In this document: one piece after another, positions 1 through 8,614 of the stretch
Numbering within the stretch: the stretch's first letter is position 1
Layout: every line of letters begins with the position of its first letter
From: Bradyrhizobium sp. LMTR 3
Lineage (GTDB): Bacteria; Pseudomonadota; Alphaproteobacteria; Rhizobiales; Xanthobacteraceae
DNA: 64,000 nt
Reading direction: 5' to 3'
NCBI RefSeq assembly: GCF_001693485.1
Contig: NZ_MAXC01000043.1
Coordinates: forward strand, 1 to 64,000
The notes under the pieces: generated by a model
What the model was told of the DNA's origin: nothing
The model's input: only the letters and a program-made list of their open reading frames with translations
The model's database searches: none
Translations under genes and position numbers: made by a program

Positions 1-1
1 C

Positions 2-124
2 GGCTGGAATTGCTACTACAAGCCGCCGGGCCCAAAGACCATGCGCGACGGATGGAATCGGCTCGCCGCCACACTCGAGGGATATGCCCTTGCCACCCAA
101 CACGAAAATCCGGGAATCCCGTAG
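2..124 (+). CDS. 3' end of an unidentified gene (partial)
   Basis: An open frame enters from the left edge and stops at 122-124, giving 40 residues. Third codon positions are strongly G/C, as in the neighbouring genes, and the frame includes GWNCYYKPPGP near its start. It runs towards zapA and stops about 40 bases from the zapA stop. The family was not recognised. It could be a chance frame, but codon usage favours real coding sequence. Confidence 0.45.
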   Translation, partial: GWNCYYKPPGPKTMRDGWNRLAATLEGYALATQHENPGIP

Positions 125-162
125 CCCTCCAGGGGAGGGTGAAGGAGTGACCCGCGCGAGAT

Positions 163-546
163 TCACCCGATCGCGACGCCGCTGCCGATGGTGCGGTTGA
201 TGACCTGCGTGGTTTTTTCGATGCGGTCGGCGGCGGCGTTGAGCGCGTTGGCGACGGCGACCTGGGTGGCCTTGGCGCGGTCGGCGGCGGCTGTGCGAAC
301 GTTGCGCAGGGTTTCGAGTTCGCCCTCCAGCGCGCGGATGCGCGCGTTGGCATCCAGCAGTTCGTCGCACACGGTGAGAGCGGCCATCACCGTCAGCCGC
401 GCATCGCCGATTTCGCCGAACTTGCCGCGCAACTCTCCGACCCGCGATTCCAGGCTCTCGGCAAGCTTCAACAGCCGCACCTCCTGCCCTTCCTCGCAGG
501 CCATGCGGTACTGCCGGCCGTTGATGGTGACGTTGATGTGACTCAT
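163..546 (-). CDS. zapA: Cell division protein ZapA
   Basis: ZapA-family protein of 127 residues. ZapA binds FtsZ polymers in the cytoplasm and promotes Z-ring bundling. The N-terminal part (about residues 1-60) has the family pattern with VTINGRQYRMACEEG, followed by a dimerising coiled coil (about 60-100, ALEGELETL region). Length is somewhat greater than the roughly 105-residue E. coli protein because of an Ala-rich C-terminal tail. Its ATG overlaps the stop of the upstream DUF4164 gene (ATGA), so the two are translationally coupled, an arrangement usual in alphaproteobacteria. Identification rests on sequence pattern and context. Confidence 0.9.
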   Translation of the reverse strand: MSHINVTINGRQYRMACEEGQEVRLLKLAESLESRVGELRGKFGEIGDARLTVMAALTVCDELLDANARIRALEGELETLRNVRTAAADRAKATQVAVANALNAAADRIEKTTQVINRTIGSGVAIG

Positions 547-869
547 TCACTCTCTCCGGCGTCGGCATCGAGCACCGCACGGATGGTGCCGATTGCGGCA
601 TCCAGCTTTTCCGATATCTCGCGGTTGGCGCGCTCCAGCCGCCGCGTCTTCACCAGCGAACCGTCGAGTTCGTCGGCGAGCCGCGAGCGATCGGCGCCGA
701 GCGCCTGGATCCGGCTCGCCAGCTCGTTCTCGTCACGGTCGGCGTCGCGCCGCCGCTCGGCCGCGGCCTCGAGCGCATCGAGCGCCATCATCAGGCGCCG
801 CGTGGCGGCGTCGATGTCGACTTGGACCGGCTCGGCATTGCCAGCCCCGTTGGTGTGACGATCGCTCAT
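543..869 (-). CDS. DUF4164 coiled-coil protein, zapA partner
   Basis: Protein of 108 residues, almost entirely heptad-like and charged (ALEAAAERRRDADRDENEL and following), typical of the DUF4164 family that precedes zapA in alphaproteobacteria. The start at 869 (MSDRHTNG) is chosen because the extension to 932 has no family similarity and unusual composition. It overlaps zapA by ATGA and is the first gene of the pair. Function is not known; a role with ZapA or FtsZ is an inference from gene order only. Confidence 0.75.
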   Translation of the reverse strand: MSDRHTNGAGNAEPVQVDIDAATRRLMMALDALEAAAERRRDADRDENELASRIQALGADRSRLADELDGSLVKTRRLERANREISEKLDAAIGTIRAVLDADAGESE

Positions 870-1156
870 GAGAGACAGCGCGCACCCTCGCAGTAGGCCC
901 GCCGCACGGCAGCAAAATCCGCGGTTCGGCAAGCGGTTAGAGCACGAAATTTACGTGGCAAGCGAGCCAAGCGCAACGCCCGCGCGAAGCTATGCACCGC
1001 TAAGCAACTTTTCGCATGGCAAGGGCGTTTCCACGCCTTGGACTCCCGGGGATTGAGGTGCTATCCAGCCCGCACTTTCCCTCAAACACGCCCGTATTGC
1101 GGCCTTCGCCCGGTACATACCCCTAACCAAGCACCTCATTTCAGGCGGATTTTCAC

Positions 1157-3142
1157 ATGACGCAGGTCGATCATACCCGTATGGCCAATGCGATTCGCGG
1201 GCTTGCCATGGATGCCGTCGAAAAGGCGAAATCCGGCCATCCCGGCCTGCCGATGGGCGCAGCCGACATCGCGACCGTGCTGTTCACACAGTTCCTCAAA
1301 TTCGATGTGGCGGCTCCGACCTGGCCGGACCGCGACCGCTTCGTGCTGTCGGCCGGACACGGCTCGATGCTGCTCTATGCCTTGCTGTACCTGACCGGCA
1401 ACAAGGACATGACGCTCGATCAGATCCGGAATTTCCGTCAGCTCGGCTCCAAGACGCCGGGACACCCGGAGAATTTCGAGACCAGCGGCGTCGAGACCAC
1501 CACCGGTCCGCTCGGCCAGGGCATCGCTACCTCGATCGGCATGGCGCTGGCGGAAAAGATGCTGGCCGCCGAGTTCGGCAAGAAGGTGGTGAGCCACCAC
1601 ACCTACGTGCTCGCTTCCGACGGCGACCTGATGGAAGGCGTGTCGCAGGAAGCGATCGCGATGGCCGGACACTGGAAGCTGAACAAGCTGATCGTGCTGT
1701 ATGACAACAACGGCATCTCGATCGACGGCCCGACCTCGCTCGCCGATTCGGTCGACCAGGTGAAGCGTTTCAAGTCCGCGGGCTGGGCCGCGGAATTGAT
1801 CGACGGCCAGGATCCGAAGGCGATTGCCGCCGCGATCAGCCGCGCGCAAAAATCCAACAAGCCGTCGCTGATCTCCTGCAAGACCACGATCGGTTACGGC
1901 GCGCCGACGCGGGCCGGCACGGCGAAGGCCCATGGCGAGGCGCTCGGCGCCGACGAGCTCAAGGGCGCCAAGGAAAAGCTCGGCATTTCGCTCGACGCCT
2001 TCTCGGTGCCTGACGATGTGTTGAAGGCATGGCGTGCCGCCGGTAGCCGCGGCGCTGCCGCGCGCGAGGAATGGGAAAGCGTTTTCGCCGAGCTCGGCCC
2101 GCGCAAGCGCGCCGAGTTCGAGCGGCGGATGCGACACGAGCGGCCGGCCGCGCTTTCGAAGGCGCTGCGGGCGCACAAGAAGGCGCTATTGGAATCGCCG
2201 CAGAATGTCGCGACGCGGAAATCCTCCGAATCCGCGATCGAGGCGATCGCGGCTGCGATGCCGATGGAATTTTTGGCTGGCTCCGCCGACCTCACCGGCT
2301 CCAACAACAACAAGGCGAAGTCGGCCGTGGCGTTCTCGGCCAAGATGCCGAAGGGCCGCTTCATCCACTACGGCATCCGCGAGCACGGCATGGCCGCGGC
2401 GATGAACGGCATCTTCCTGCATGGCGGCTTCGCGCCGAACGGCGCGACCTTCCTGGTGTTCACGGACTATGCCCGACCCGCGATGCGGCTCGCCGCGCTG
2501 ATGGGCGCGGGCGTCGTCTACGTGATGACCCATGATTCGATCGGGCTCGGCGAGGACGGGCCGACGCATCAGCCGGTCGAGCATCTCGCGGCGCTTCGCG
2601 CGATTCCCAACATGCGCGTGTTCCGCCCGTGCGACGCCGTCGAGGTCGCGGAATGCTGGGAACTGGCGCTCAACCGTGTCGACGGCCCGACGGTGCTGGC
2701 GCTGACCCGCCAGAACCTGCCGCAGCTTCGCACCAATGCGCCGAACGATAATCCTTGCGCGCATGGCGCCTATGAGCTGGTCGCGGCGCAGGGCAACGCA
2801 AAAGTGTCACTGTTCGCCTCGGGCTCCGAGGTCGAGATCGCGGTGGCAGCCCAGAAGCAACTGAGTGAGCGTGGCATCCCGTCGCGGGTGGTCTCGGTGC
2901 CCTCGCTCGAGCTTCTGCTGGCGCAGCCGGCAGACCGAAAGGCAGCCATTATCGGCGATGCGCCGGTCAAGGTCGCCATCGAGGCCGCGGTACGCTGGGG
3001 CTGGGACGCCGTGATCGGCCAGGATGGTGAATTCATCGGCATGCACGGTTTCGGTGCAAGCGCCCCCGCCAAGGACCTTTTCAAGCATTTCGGAATTACT
3101 GCCGAGGCTGCGGTTAACGCTGTCCTGAAGCGCTTGGGCTGA
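1157..3142 (+). CDS. tkt: Transketolase
   Basis: Thiamine-diphosphate enzyme moving two-carbon units between pentose-phosphate and glycolytic sugars in the cytoplasm. At 661 residues it has full length. It shows the N-terminal DAVEKAKSGHPG substrate loop, the ThDP motif SDGDLMEG near residue 155 with DNNGISIDG about 30 residues later, and the central pyrimidine-binding domain with IREHGMAAAMNG. It starts the carbon cluster tkt-gap-pgk-fba. The 290-base upstream gap to the divergent DUF4164 gene must hold the promoter. No RuBisCO or phosphoribulokinase gene is nearby, so this copy looks housekeeping rather than part of a cbb operon. Confidence 0.97.
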   Translation: MTQVDHTRMANAIRGLAMDAVEKAKSGHPGLPMGAADIATVLFTQFLKFDVAAPTWPDRDRFVLSAGHGSMLLYALLYLTGNKDMTLDQIRNFRQLGSKTPGHPENFETSGVETTTGPLGQGIATSIGMALAEKMLAAEFGKKVVSHHTYVLASDGDLMEGVSQEAIAMAGHWKLNKLIVLYDNNGISIDGPTSLADSVDQVKRFKSAGWAAELIDGQDPKAIAAAISRAQKSNKPSLISCKTTIGYGAPTRAGTAKAHGEALGADELKGAKEKLGISLDAFSVPDDVLKAWRAAGSRGAAAREEWESVFAELGPRKRAEFERRMRHERPAALSKALRAHKKALLESPQNVATRKSSESAIEAIAAAMPMEFLAGSADLTGSNNNKAKSAVAFSAKMPKGRFIHYGIREHGMAAAMNGIFLHGGFAPNGATFLVFTDYARPAMRLAALMGAGVVYVMTHDSIGLGEDGPTHQPVEHLAALRAIPNMRVFRPCDAVEVAECWELALNRVDGPTVLALTRQNLPQLRTNAPNDNPCAHGAYELVAAQGNAKVSLFASGSEVEIAVAAQKQLSERGIPSRVVSVPSLELLLAQPADRKAAIIGDAPVKVAIEAAVRWGWDAVIGQDGEFIGMHGFGASAPAKDLFKHFGITAEAAVNAVLKRLG

Positions 3143-3190
3143 CGGTTGAGGTTGAGGGGAAAAAGGACTACCTAGACCCCCATCTTGACC

Positions 3191-3247
3191 GTTCCCGCCC
3201 GGCCGAACCGGGCGTTCCGCCGTAAGCACCTCCGTGGAACGCCTCCG
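3191..3247 (+). promoter_or_regulatory. gap leader with two mutually exclusive hairpins
   Basis: Between tkt and gap, CGCCCGG at 3196-3202 pairs with CCGGGCG at 3208-3214 (5-base loop). GGCGTTCC at 3211-3218 pairs perfectly with GGAACGCC at 3236-3243. The two stems share 3211-3214, so only one can form. A strong Shine-Dalgarno (AGGAG) follows before the gap ATG. Whether the switch is used is not known. Confidence 0.35.
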
Positions 3248-3282
3248 CGGGGCGGGCACCGGCTATCAGAGGAGAAACCAGC

Positions 3283-4290
3283 ATGGCAGTCCGCATCGGG
3301 ATCAACGGATTTGGCCGCATCGGCCGCAATATCTTGCGCGCCATCGCAGAATCCGGCCGCAAGGATATCGAAGTGGTCGGCATCAACGATCTCGGCCCGG
3401 TCGAGACCAACGCCCACCTGCTACGCTTCGATTCCGTACACGGCCGTTTCCCCGGCACCGTGACCGTTGACGGCGACTCCATCAGCCTCGGCAACGGCAA
3501 GATCAAGGTCTCCGCCGAACGCGATCCGTCGAAGCTGCCGTGGAAGGCGCTCGGCGTCGACATTGCGCTGGAATGCACCGGCATCTTCACGGCCAAGGAC
3601 AAGGCCTCCGCGCATCTGACCGCCGGCGCCAAGCGCGTGCTGGTCTCGGCGCCCGCCGACAACGCTGACGCCACCATCGTCTACGGCGTCAACCACGACA
3701 CCCTGACCAAGGATCACCTGGTCGTCTCCAACGGCTCCTGCACCACCAACTGCCTGGCGCCGCTCGCCAAGGTCTTGAACGACACCGTCGGCATCGAGAC
3801 CGGCTTCATGACCACGATCCACGCTTACACTGGCGACCAGCCGACGCTCGACACCCTGCACAAGGATCTCTATCGCGGCCGTGCGGCGGCGATGTCGATG
3901 ATCCCGACCTCGACCGGTGCGGCGAAGGCGATCGGCCTCGTGCTCCCCGAACTGAAGGGCAAGCTCGACGGCGTCGCGATCCGCGTGCCGACCCCGAACG
4001 TGTCGGTGGTCGATCTCAAGATCGTCGCCAAGCGCGCCACCGATACCAAGGAAATCAACGCGGCGATGAAGCGCGCCTCCGAGCAGCAGCTCAAGGGCAT
4101 CCTCGGCTACACCACCGCGCCGAATGTCTCGATCGACTTCAACCACGATCCCCACTCGTCGACGTTCCACGAGGACCAGACCAAGGTGCAGAACGGCACG
4201 CTGGTGCGTGTGATGTCCTGGTACGACAATGAATGGGGTTTCTCCAACCGCATGGCGGACACCGCCGTGGCGATGGGGAAGCTGCTGTAG
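3283..4290 (+). CDS. gap: Glyceraldehyde-3-phosphate dehydrogenase, type I
   Basis: Phosphorylating, NAD-dependent glycolytic enzyme, 335 residues, the usual length. The Rossmann start INGFGRIGRN is at residues 7-16 and the active site SNGSCTTNCLAP has its catalytic Cys near 153. The C-terminal SWYDNEWGFSNRM is present. It follows tkt by 140 bases and precedes pgk by about 150 bases, separated from pgk by a palindromic repeat. An AGGAG ribosome site lies 9 bases before the ATG. Confidence 0.97.
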   Translation: MAVRIGINGFGRIGRNILRAIAESGRKDIEVVGINDLGPVETNAHLLRFDSVHGRFPGTVTVDGDSISLGNGKIKVSAERDPSKLPWKALGVDIALECTGIFTAKDKASAHLTAGAKRVLVSAPADNADATIVYGVNHDTLTKDHLVVSNGSCTTNCLAPLAKVLNDTVGIETGFMTTIHAYTGDQPTLDTLHKDLYRGRAAAMSMIPTSTGAAKAIGLVLPELKGKLDGVAIRVPTPNVSVVDLKIVAKRATDTKEINAAMKRASEQQLKGILGYTTAPNVSIDFNHDPHSSTFHEDQTKVQNGTLVRVMSWYDNEWGFSNRMADTAVAMGKLL

Positions 4291-4302
4291 AACTATTTCG
4301 TC

Positions 4303-4325
4303 ATGCCCGGCCTAGCGCCGGGCAT
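4303..4325 (+). terminator. Hairpin after gap, possible weak terminator
   Basis: ATGCCCGGC and GCCGGGCAT form a perfect 9-bp stem with a 5-base loop 13 bases after the gap stop, followed by TCTTGTCTT. The tail is only moderately T-rich. It may partly terminate or protect the gap transcript before pgk, or simply belong to the adjoining repeat. Confidence 0.35.
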
Positions 4326-4336
4326 TCTTGTCTTCC

Positions 4337-4416
4337 GTCATTCCGGGATGGTCCGAAGGACCAGACCCGGAATCTCGAGATTCCGGGTTCGATGCTTCGC
4401 ATCGCCCCGGAATGAC
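4337..4416. repeat. Family A palindromic repeat, copy 1 (in gap-pgk gap)
   Basis: Begins GTCATTCCGGG and ends with its complement CCCCGGAATGAC, with inner complementary arms (CCCGGAATCTCGAG and its partner). The same termini recur at 10594, 29226, 33768 and 48931. It lies in the intergenic space before pgk and gives a false N-terminal extension to the pgk frame. Confidence 0.85.
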
Positions 4417-4438
4417 TGTCGAGAATCCGAGTCCGCCC

Positions 4439-5635
4439 ATGACAAAATCCTTCCGAACCCTCGATGACGTCGATGTGAAGGGCAAGCGCGTGCTGCTGCG
4501 CGTCGACCTCAACGTGCCCATGGAGAACGGCCGCGTCACCGACGCGACCAGGCTCGAGCGCGTCGCGCCGACCATCACCGAAATTTCCGACAAGGGCGGC
4601 AAGGTCATCCTGCTCGCGCATTTCGGCCGCCCGAAGGGGCGCGACGCCAAGGATTCGCTGAAGCCTGTCGCGGCAGCGCTCAGCCACGTCATCAAGAAGC
4701 CGGTTGCATTTGCCGACGACTGCATCGGCGAGGCTGCCGCCAAGGCCGTCGGCGCCATGAAGGATGGCGATATTCTCTGCCTGGAAAACACCCGTTTCCA
4801 TAAAGAGGAAGAGAAGAACGACCCTGCCTTCGTCGCGGAGCTGGCGAAGCTCGGCGACATCTGGGTCAACGACGCCTTTTCGGCGGCGCACCGTGCGCAC
4901 GCTACGACCGAAGGCCTTGGCCACAAGCTGCCCGCCTATGCCGGCCGCACCATGCAGGCCGAACTCGACGCGCTTGGCAAGGCGCTGGAAGCGCCGACCA
5001 AGCCTGTTATCGCGATCATTGGCGGCGCCAAGGTCTCCACCAAGATCGATCTGCTCGAAAACCTGGTGACGAAAGTCGATGCGCTGGTGATCGGCGGCGG
5101 CATGGCCAACACCTTCCTGCACGCGCAGGGCGTCGGCGTCGGCAAGTCGCTGGCGGAAAAAGACCTCGCCGCGACGGCGCTGCGTATCCTGGAAAAAGCC
5201 ACCGCTGCGAACTGCGCCATCATCCTCCCCGTCGATGCCGTGGTCGCCTATCACTTCGCCGCCAACTCGCCCTCGCACGCCTATGGTCTCGATGCCATCC
5301 CGGCCGACGGCATGATCCTCGACGTCGGGCCGCAATCGATCGCGCGGATTCACGCCGCGATCGACGACGCCGCGACGCTGGTCTGGAACGGCCCGCTCGG
5401 CGCGTTCGAAATGACGCCGTTCGACCGTGGCACGGTGGTTGCGGCCAAGCACGCAGCGGAGCGCACCAAGGCGAAGAAGCTAATCTCGGTTGCCGGAGGC
5501 GGCGACACGGTCGCGGCGCTGAATCAGGCCGGCGTGGCCGATGATTTTTCCTACGTATCGACGGCCGGCGGCGCGTTTCTCGAATGGATGGAAGGCAAAC
5601 CGCTTCCCGGCGTCGAAGTTCTCAAACTGCGTTAG
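4439..5635 (+). CDS. pgk: Phosphoglycerate kinase
   Basis: Transfers phosphate between 1,3-bisphosphoglycerate and ADP in the cytoplasm. The 398-residue length is normal. The substrate motif RVDLNVPM lies at about 21-28 and the nucleotide-binding region with NGPLGAFEM near 318. The start at 4439 (MTKSFRTLDDV) is preferred because upstream in-frame codons lie inside a family A repeat. It ends 50 bases before fba. Confidence 0.97.
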   Translation: MTKSFRTLDDVDVKGKRVLLRVDLNVPMENGRVTDATRLERVAPTITEISDKGGKVILLAHFGRPKGRDAKDSLKPVAAALSHVIKKPVAFADDCIGEAAAKAVGAMKDGDILCLENTRFHKEEEKNDPAFVAELAKLGDIWVNDAFSAAHRAHATTEGLGHKLPAYAGRTMQAELDALGKALEAPTKPVIAIIGGAKVSTKIDLLENLVTKVDALVIGGGMANTFLHAQGVGVGKSLAEKDLAATALRILEKATAANCAIILPVDAVVAYHFAANSPSHAYGLDAIPADGMILDVGPQSIARIHAAIDDAATLVWNGPLGAFEMTPFDRGTVVAAKHAAERTKAKKLISVAGGGDTVAALNQAGVADDFSYVSTAGGAFLEWMEGKPLPGVEVLKLR

Positions 5636-5685
5636 ACCAAGACTCAATGAAGCGCCGAAGGCGCGGCAAATACAGGAGAATTTGA

Positions 5686-6753
5686 ATGGCTCGCATTACC
5701 TTGCGTCAACTGCTCGATCATGCGGCAGAGCACGATTACGGGGTGCCGGCGTTCAACATCAACAACATGGAGCAGGCGCTCGCCATCATGGAGGCCGCCT
5801 CCTCGGTCGACGCGCCCGTCATTATCCAGGCCTCGCGCGGCGCGCGCTCCTACGCCAACGATGTGATGCTCAGGCACATGATGGACGCCGTCACCGAAAT
5901 CTATCCGCAGATCCCGGTCTGCGTGCATCTCGACCACGGTAATGAGCCCGCGACCTGCATGACCGCGATCCAGGCCGGCTTCACCTCGGTCATGATGGAC
6001 GGCTCGCTCAAGGCCGACGGCAAGACCCCGGGCGATTGGGACTACAATGTCGGCGTGACCAGGACGGTCACCGACATGGCCCATCTCGGCGGCATCTCGG
6101 TGGAAGGCGAGCTCGGCGTGCTCGGCTCGCTGGAGACCGGCATGGGCGACAAGGAAGACGGCCACGGCGCCGAGGGCAAGCTGTCGCACGACCAGTTGCT
6201 CACCAACCCCGACGAAGCCGTGAAGTTCGTCAAGGAGACCAAGGTCGACGCGCTGGCGATCGCGATGGGCACGTCGCACGGCGCCTACAAGTTCACCCGC
6301 AAGCCGGACGGCGACATCCTCGCCATGAACGTGATCGAGGAAATCCATCGCAAGCTGCCGAACACGCATCTGGTGATGCACGGCTCGTCCTCGGTGCCGC
6401 AGGACCTGCAGGAAATCATCAATGCCAATGGCGGCAAGATGAAGCCGACCTGGGGTGTGCCGGTGTCCGAGATTCAGCGCGGCATCAAGAACGGCGTGCG
6501 CAAGATCAACATCGACACCGACAACCGCATGGCGATGACCGGGCAGATCCGCAAAGTCTTCAAGGACAATCCGGAAGAGTTCGACCCGCGCAAATACCTC
6601 AAGCCCGCGATGGAAGCGATGGCCAAGCTGTGCAAGCAGCGGCTGCAGGAATTCAATACCGCAGGCCAGGCCAGCAAGATCAAGAAGGTGCTGACGACGG
6701 CCGAAATGGCCAAACGGTACGGCAAGGGCGAGCTGGACCCGCGGGTCGCCTGA
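5686..6753 (+). CDS. fba: Fructose-bisphosphate aldolase, class II
   Basis: Zinc-dependent aldolase cleaving fructose-1,6-bisphosphate (and often sedoheptulose bisphosphate). At 355 residues it resembles the class IIB/CbbA group. Zn ligands are visible in HLDHGNE (about 82-88), MGTSHGAYK (about 195-203) and VMHGSSSVP (about 230). A clear AGGAG site precedes the ATG. It follows pgk closely and is followed by an unrelated class I aldolase, which is unusual (see findings). Confidence 0.95.
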   Translation: MARITLRQLLDHAAEHDYGVPAFNINNMEQALAIMEAASSVDAPVIIQASRGARSYANDVMLRHMMDAVTEIYPQIPVCVHLDHGNEPATCMTAIQAGFTSVMMDGSLKADGKTPGDWDYNVGVTRTVTDMAHLGGISVEGELGVLGSLETGMGDKEDGHGAEGKLSHDQLLTNPDEAVKFVKETKVDALAIAMGTSHGAYKFTRKPDGDILAMNVIEEIHRKLPNTHLVMHGSSSVPQDLQEIINANGGKMKPTWGVPVSEIQRGIKNGVRKINIDTDNRMAMTGQIRKVFKDNPEEFDPRKYLKPAMEAMAKLCKQRLQEFNTAGQASKIKKVLTTAEMAKRYGKGELDPRVA

Positions 6754-6866
6754 GCCGCCCCCCGCGCCTTGCAAACACCCGGGGTGCGACGAACGTTTTC
6801 TAGGCAATTGCCCGAGAACCGCCTATTTTGGTGCGCAAGGGCATGATGTTTTCGGAGAACGTTCCC

Positions 6867-7892
6867 ATGAATCTTGCTGACCTCAACAAGGTTGCCCTCG
6901 CCATGGTCACCCCAGGCAAGGGCATTCTCGCCGCCGACGAATCTTCGGGCACGATCAAGAAGCGTTTTGACGCCATCAAGGTCGAGTCCACGGAGGAGAA
7001 TCGCCGCGACTACCGTGAAATGCTGTTCCGCTCCACCGAGGCGATGAGCAAGTACGTCTCGGGCGTCATCCTCTACGACGAAACCATCTGGCAGACGGCC
7101 CGCGACGGCACGCCGCTGGTCAAGCTGATCGAGCAGTCCGGCGCCATCCCCGGCATCAAGGTCGATGAAGGAACGCAAGCGCTGCCGCAATGTCCGGGCG
7201 AACTGGTCACCGTCGGCCTCGACAAGCTCGCCGAGCGCCTGAAGAAATATTACGAGCGCGGCGCGCGCTTCGCCAAGTGGCGTGCAGTGATCGATATCGG
7301 CAGCGGCATCCCCACGCAGACGGCGATCCACGTCAACGCGCATGCGCTGGCGCGCTACGCCGCGCTGTGCCAGGCGGCGCAGATCGTGCCGATCGTCGAA
7401 CCGGAAGTGCTGATGGACGGCGATCACGACATCGACCGCTGCTACGATGTGACCCAGCGTGTGCTGAACAAGACATTCCAGGAATTGCGGGTCCAGCGTG
7501 TCGAGCTCGAAGGCATGGTGCTGAAGCCCAACATGGCCGTCTCTGGCAAGAAGTGCGCGAAGCAGGCTTCCGTCGATGAAGTCGCGGAGAAGACGGTGCG
7601 CATGCTAAAGGCCTGCGTTCCCGCGGCCGTGCCGGGCATCGCCTTCCTCTCCGGCGGACAATCCGACGAGGAAGCGACCGCGCATCTGGATGCCATGAAC
7701 CGGATCGGCGGCCTGCCCTGGAAACTGACCTTCTCCTATGGCCGCGCGCTGCAGGCAGCGCCGCAGAAAGCGTGGTCCGGCAAGGCCGAGAATGTCGCCG
7801 CGGGCCAGCGCGCGTTCACGCACCGCGCGAAGATGAATGCGCTGGCGAGCAAGGGCGAGTGGGAAACCGGCCTGGAAAAGAAGGTCGCCTAG
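6867..7892 (+). CDS. fbaB: Fructose-bisphosphate aldolase, class I
   Basis: Schiff-base aldolase, metal-independent, 341 residues. N-terminal KGILAADESSGTI is the class I signature, and EGMVLKPNM carries the Schiff-base Lys near residue 220; FLSGGQSDEEAT follows. The start at 6867 (MNLADLNKV) has a GGAGA site 6 bases upstream and fits the family better than the frame start at 6828. It is in the same direction as the class II gene and 113 bases behind it, so it may have its own promoter. Confidence 0.95.
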   Translation: MNLADLNKVALAMVTPGKGILAADESSGTIKKRFDAIKVESTEENRRDYREMLFRSTEAMSKYVSGVILYDETIWQTARDGTPLVKLIEQSGAIPGIKVDEGTQALPQCPGELVTVGLDKLAERLKKYYERGARFAKWRAVIDIGSGIPTQTAIHVNAHALARYAALCQAAQIVPIVEPEVLMDGDHDIDRCYDVTQRVLNKTFQELRVQRVELEGMVLKPNMAVSGKKCAKQASVDEVAEKTVRMLKACVPAAVPGIAFLSGGQSDEEATAHLDAMNRIGGLPWKLTFSYGRALQAAPQKAWSGKAENVAAGQRAFTHRAKMNALASKGEWETGLEKKVA

Positions 7893-7894
7893 AC

Positions 7895-8605
7895 TTGTCC
7901 AACAAACCCGTTCCGCCGCGCCCGGCGCCGCGCCTCTATCTCGCGACGCCCGAGGTGGACGATCCATCGCAGCTCGCAAACCAGCTTCCGGAGCTGTTGG
8001 CTGCGGCCGACGTCGCGGCGGTGCTGTTGCGGCTGAAGCAGACCGACCAGCGCACGATGATCGCGCGCGTGAAAGCACTTGCGCCCGCGATCCAGAATAG
8101 CGGCGCGGCGCTGTTGCTCGACGGCCATGTCGAACTGGTGGCGCGTGCCGGCGCCGACGGTGCGCATCTGACCGGCCTCGCCGCGCTGGAAGATGCCTGG
8201 CCGTCGCTGAAGCCGGACCGCATCGCCGGCATCGGCGGCCTTGCCACGCGGCACGATTCGATGGCCGCGGGCGAAGCGGGCGCCGACTACGTGCTATTCG
8301 GCGAGCCCGATGCCAAGGGACAGCGGCCATCGACTGAAGCGATTGCCGAACGCCTGCAATGGTGGGATGAACTGTTCGAGCCGCCCTGCGTCGGCTTTGC
8401 CGCCTCGCGCGAGGAGGCTTCCGAATTCGCGGCTGCCGGCGCCGATTTCGTGCTGGTCGGCGATTTCATCTGGGCCGACCCGCGCGGCGCCAAGGCGGCA
8501 CTGATCGACGCCGCGCAGGCAATCGCGCAAGCGTACGAAGCGGCGTTCGGAAAAGCCAAAGCTGGTATTGATAAGTCTGGCCCAGATAAGGCCGGGCACG
8601 GATAA
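7895..8605 (+). CDS. Thiamine phosphate synthase-like protein
   Basis: TIM-barrel protein of 236 residues related to ThiE, which joins HMP-PP and thiazole phosphate. GADGAHLTG and GADYVLFGEPD correspond to the phosphate-binding parts of the family. The N-terminal substrate region is not a close ThiE match, so it may be a divergent paralogue. The only start that avoids deep overlap with fbaB is TTG at 7895, two bases after the fbaB stop, which implies translational coupling. A thiamine-related protein next to ThDP-using transketolase makes sense but is only suggestive. Confidence 0.7.
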   Translation: MSNKPVPPRPAPRLYLATPEVDDPSQLANQLPELLAAADVAAVLLRLKQTDQRTMIARVKALAPAIQNSGAALLLDGHVELVARAGADGAHLTGLAALEDAWPSLKPDRIAGIGGLATRHDSMAAGEAGADYVLFGEPDAKGQRPSTEAIAERLQWWDELFEPPCVGFAASREEASEFAAAGADFVLVGDFIWADPRGAKAALIDAAQAIAQAYEAAFGKAKAGIDKSGPDKAGHG

Positions 8606-8614
8606 CGCCGGACA

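Noticed and set aside
1..162. 6S RNA (ssrS), often found next to zapA in proteobacteria
   Set aside because: The minus strand here could not be folded by eye into a convincing long rod with a central bubble, and the plus strand has a coding-like frame to 124. A covariance-model search would decide.
1157..7892. Calvin cycle (cbb) operon
   Set aside because: tkt, gap, pgk and aldolase are present but no RuBisCO, phosphoribulokinase or cbbR lies in the window; the set fits glycolysis and gluconeogenesis.
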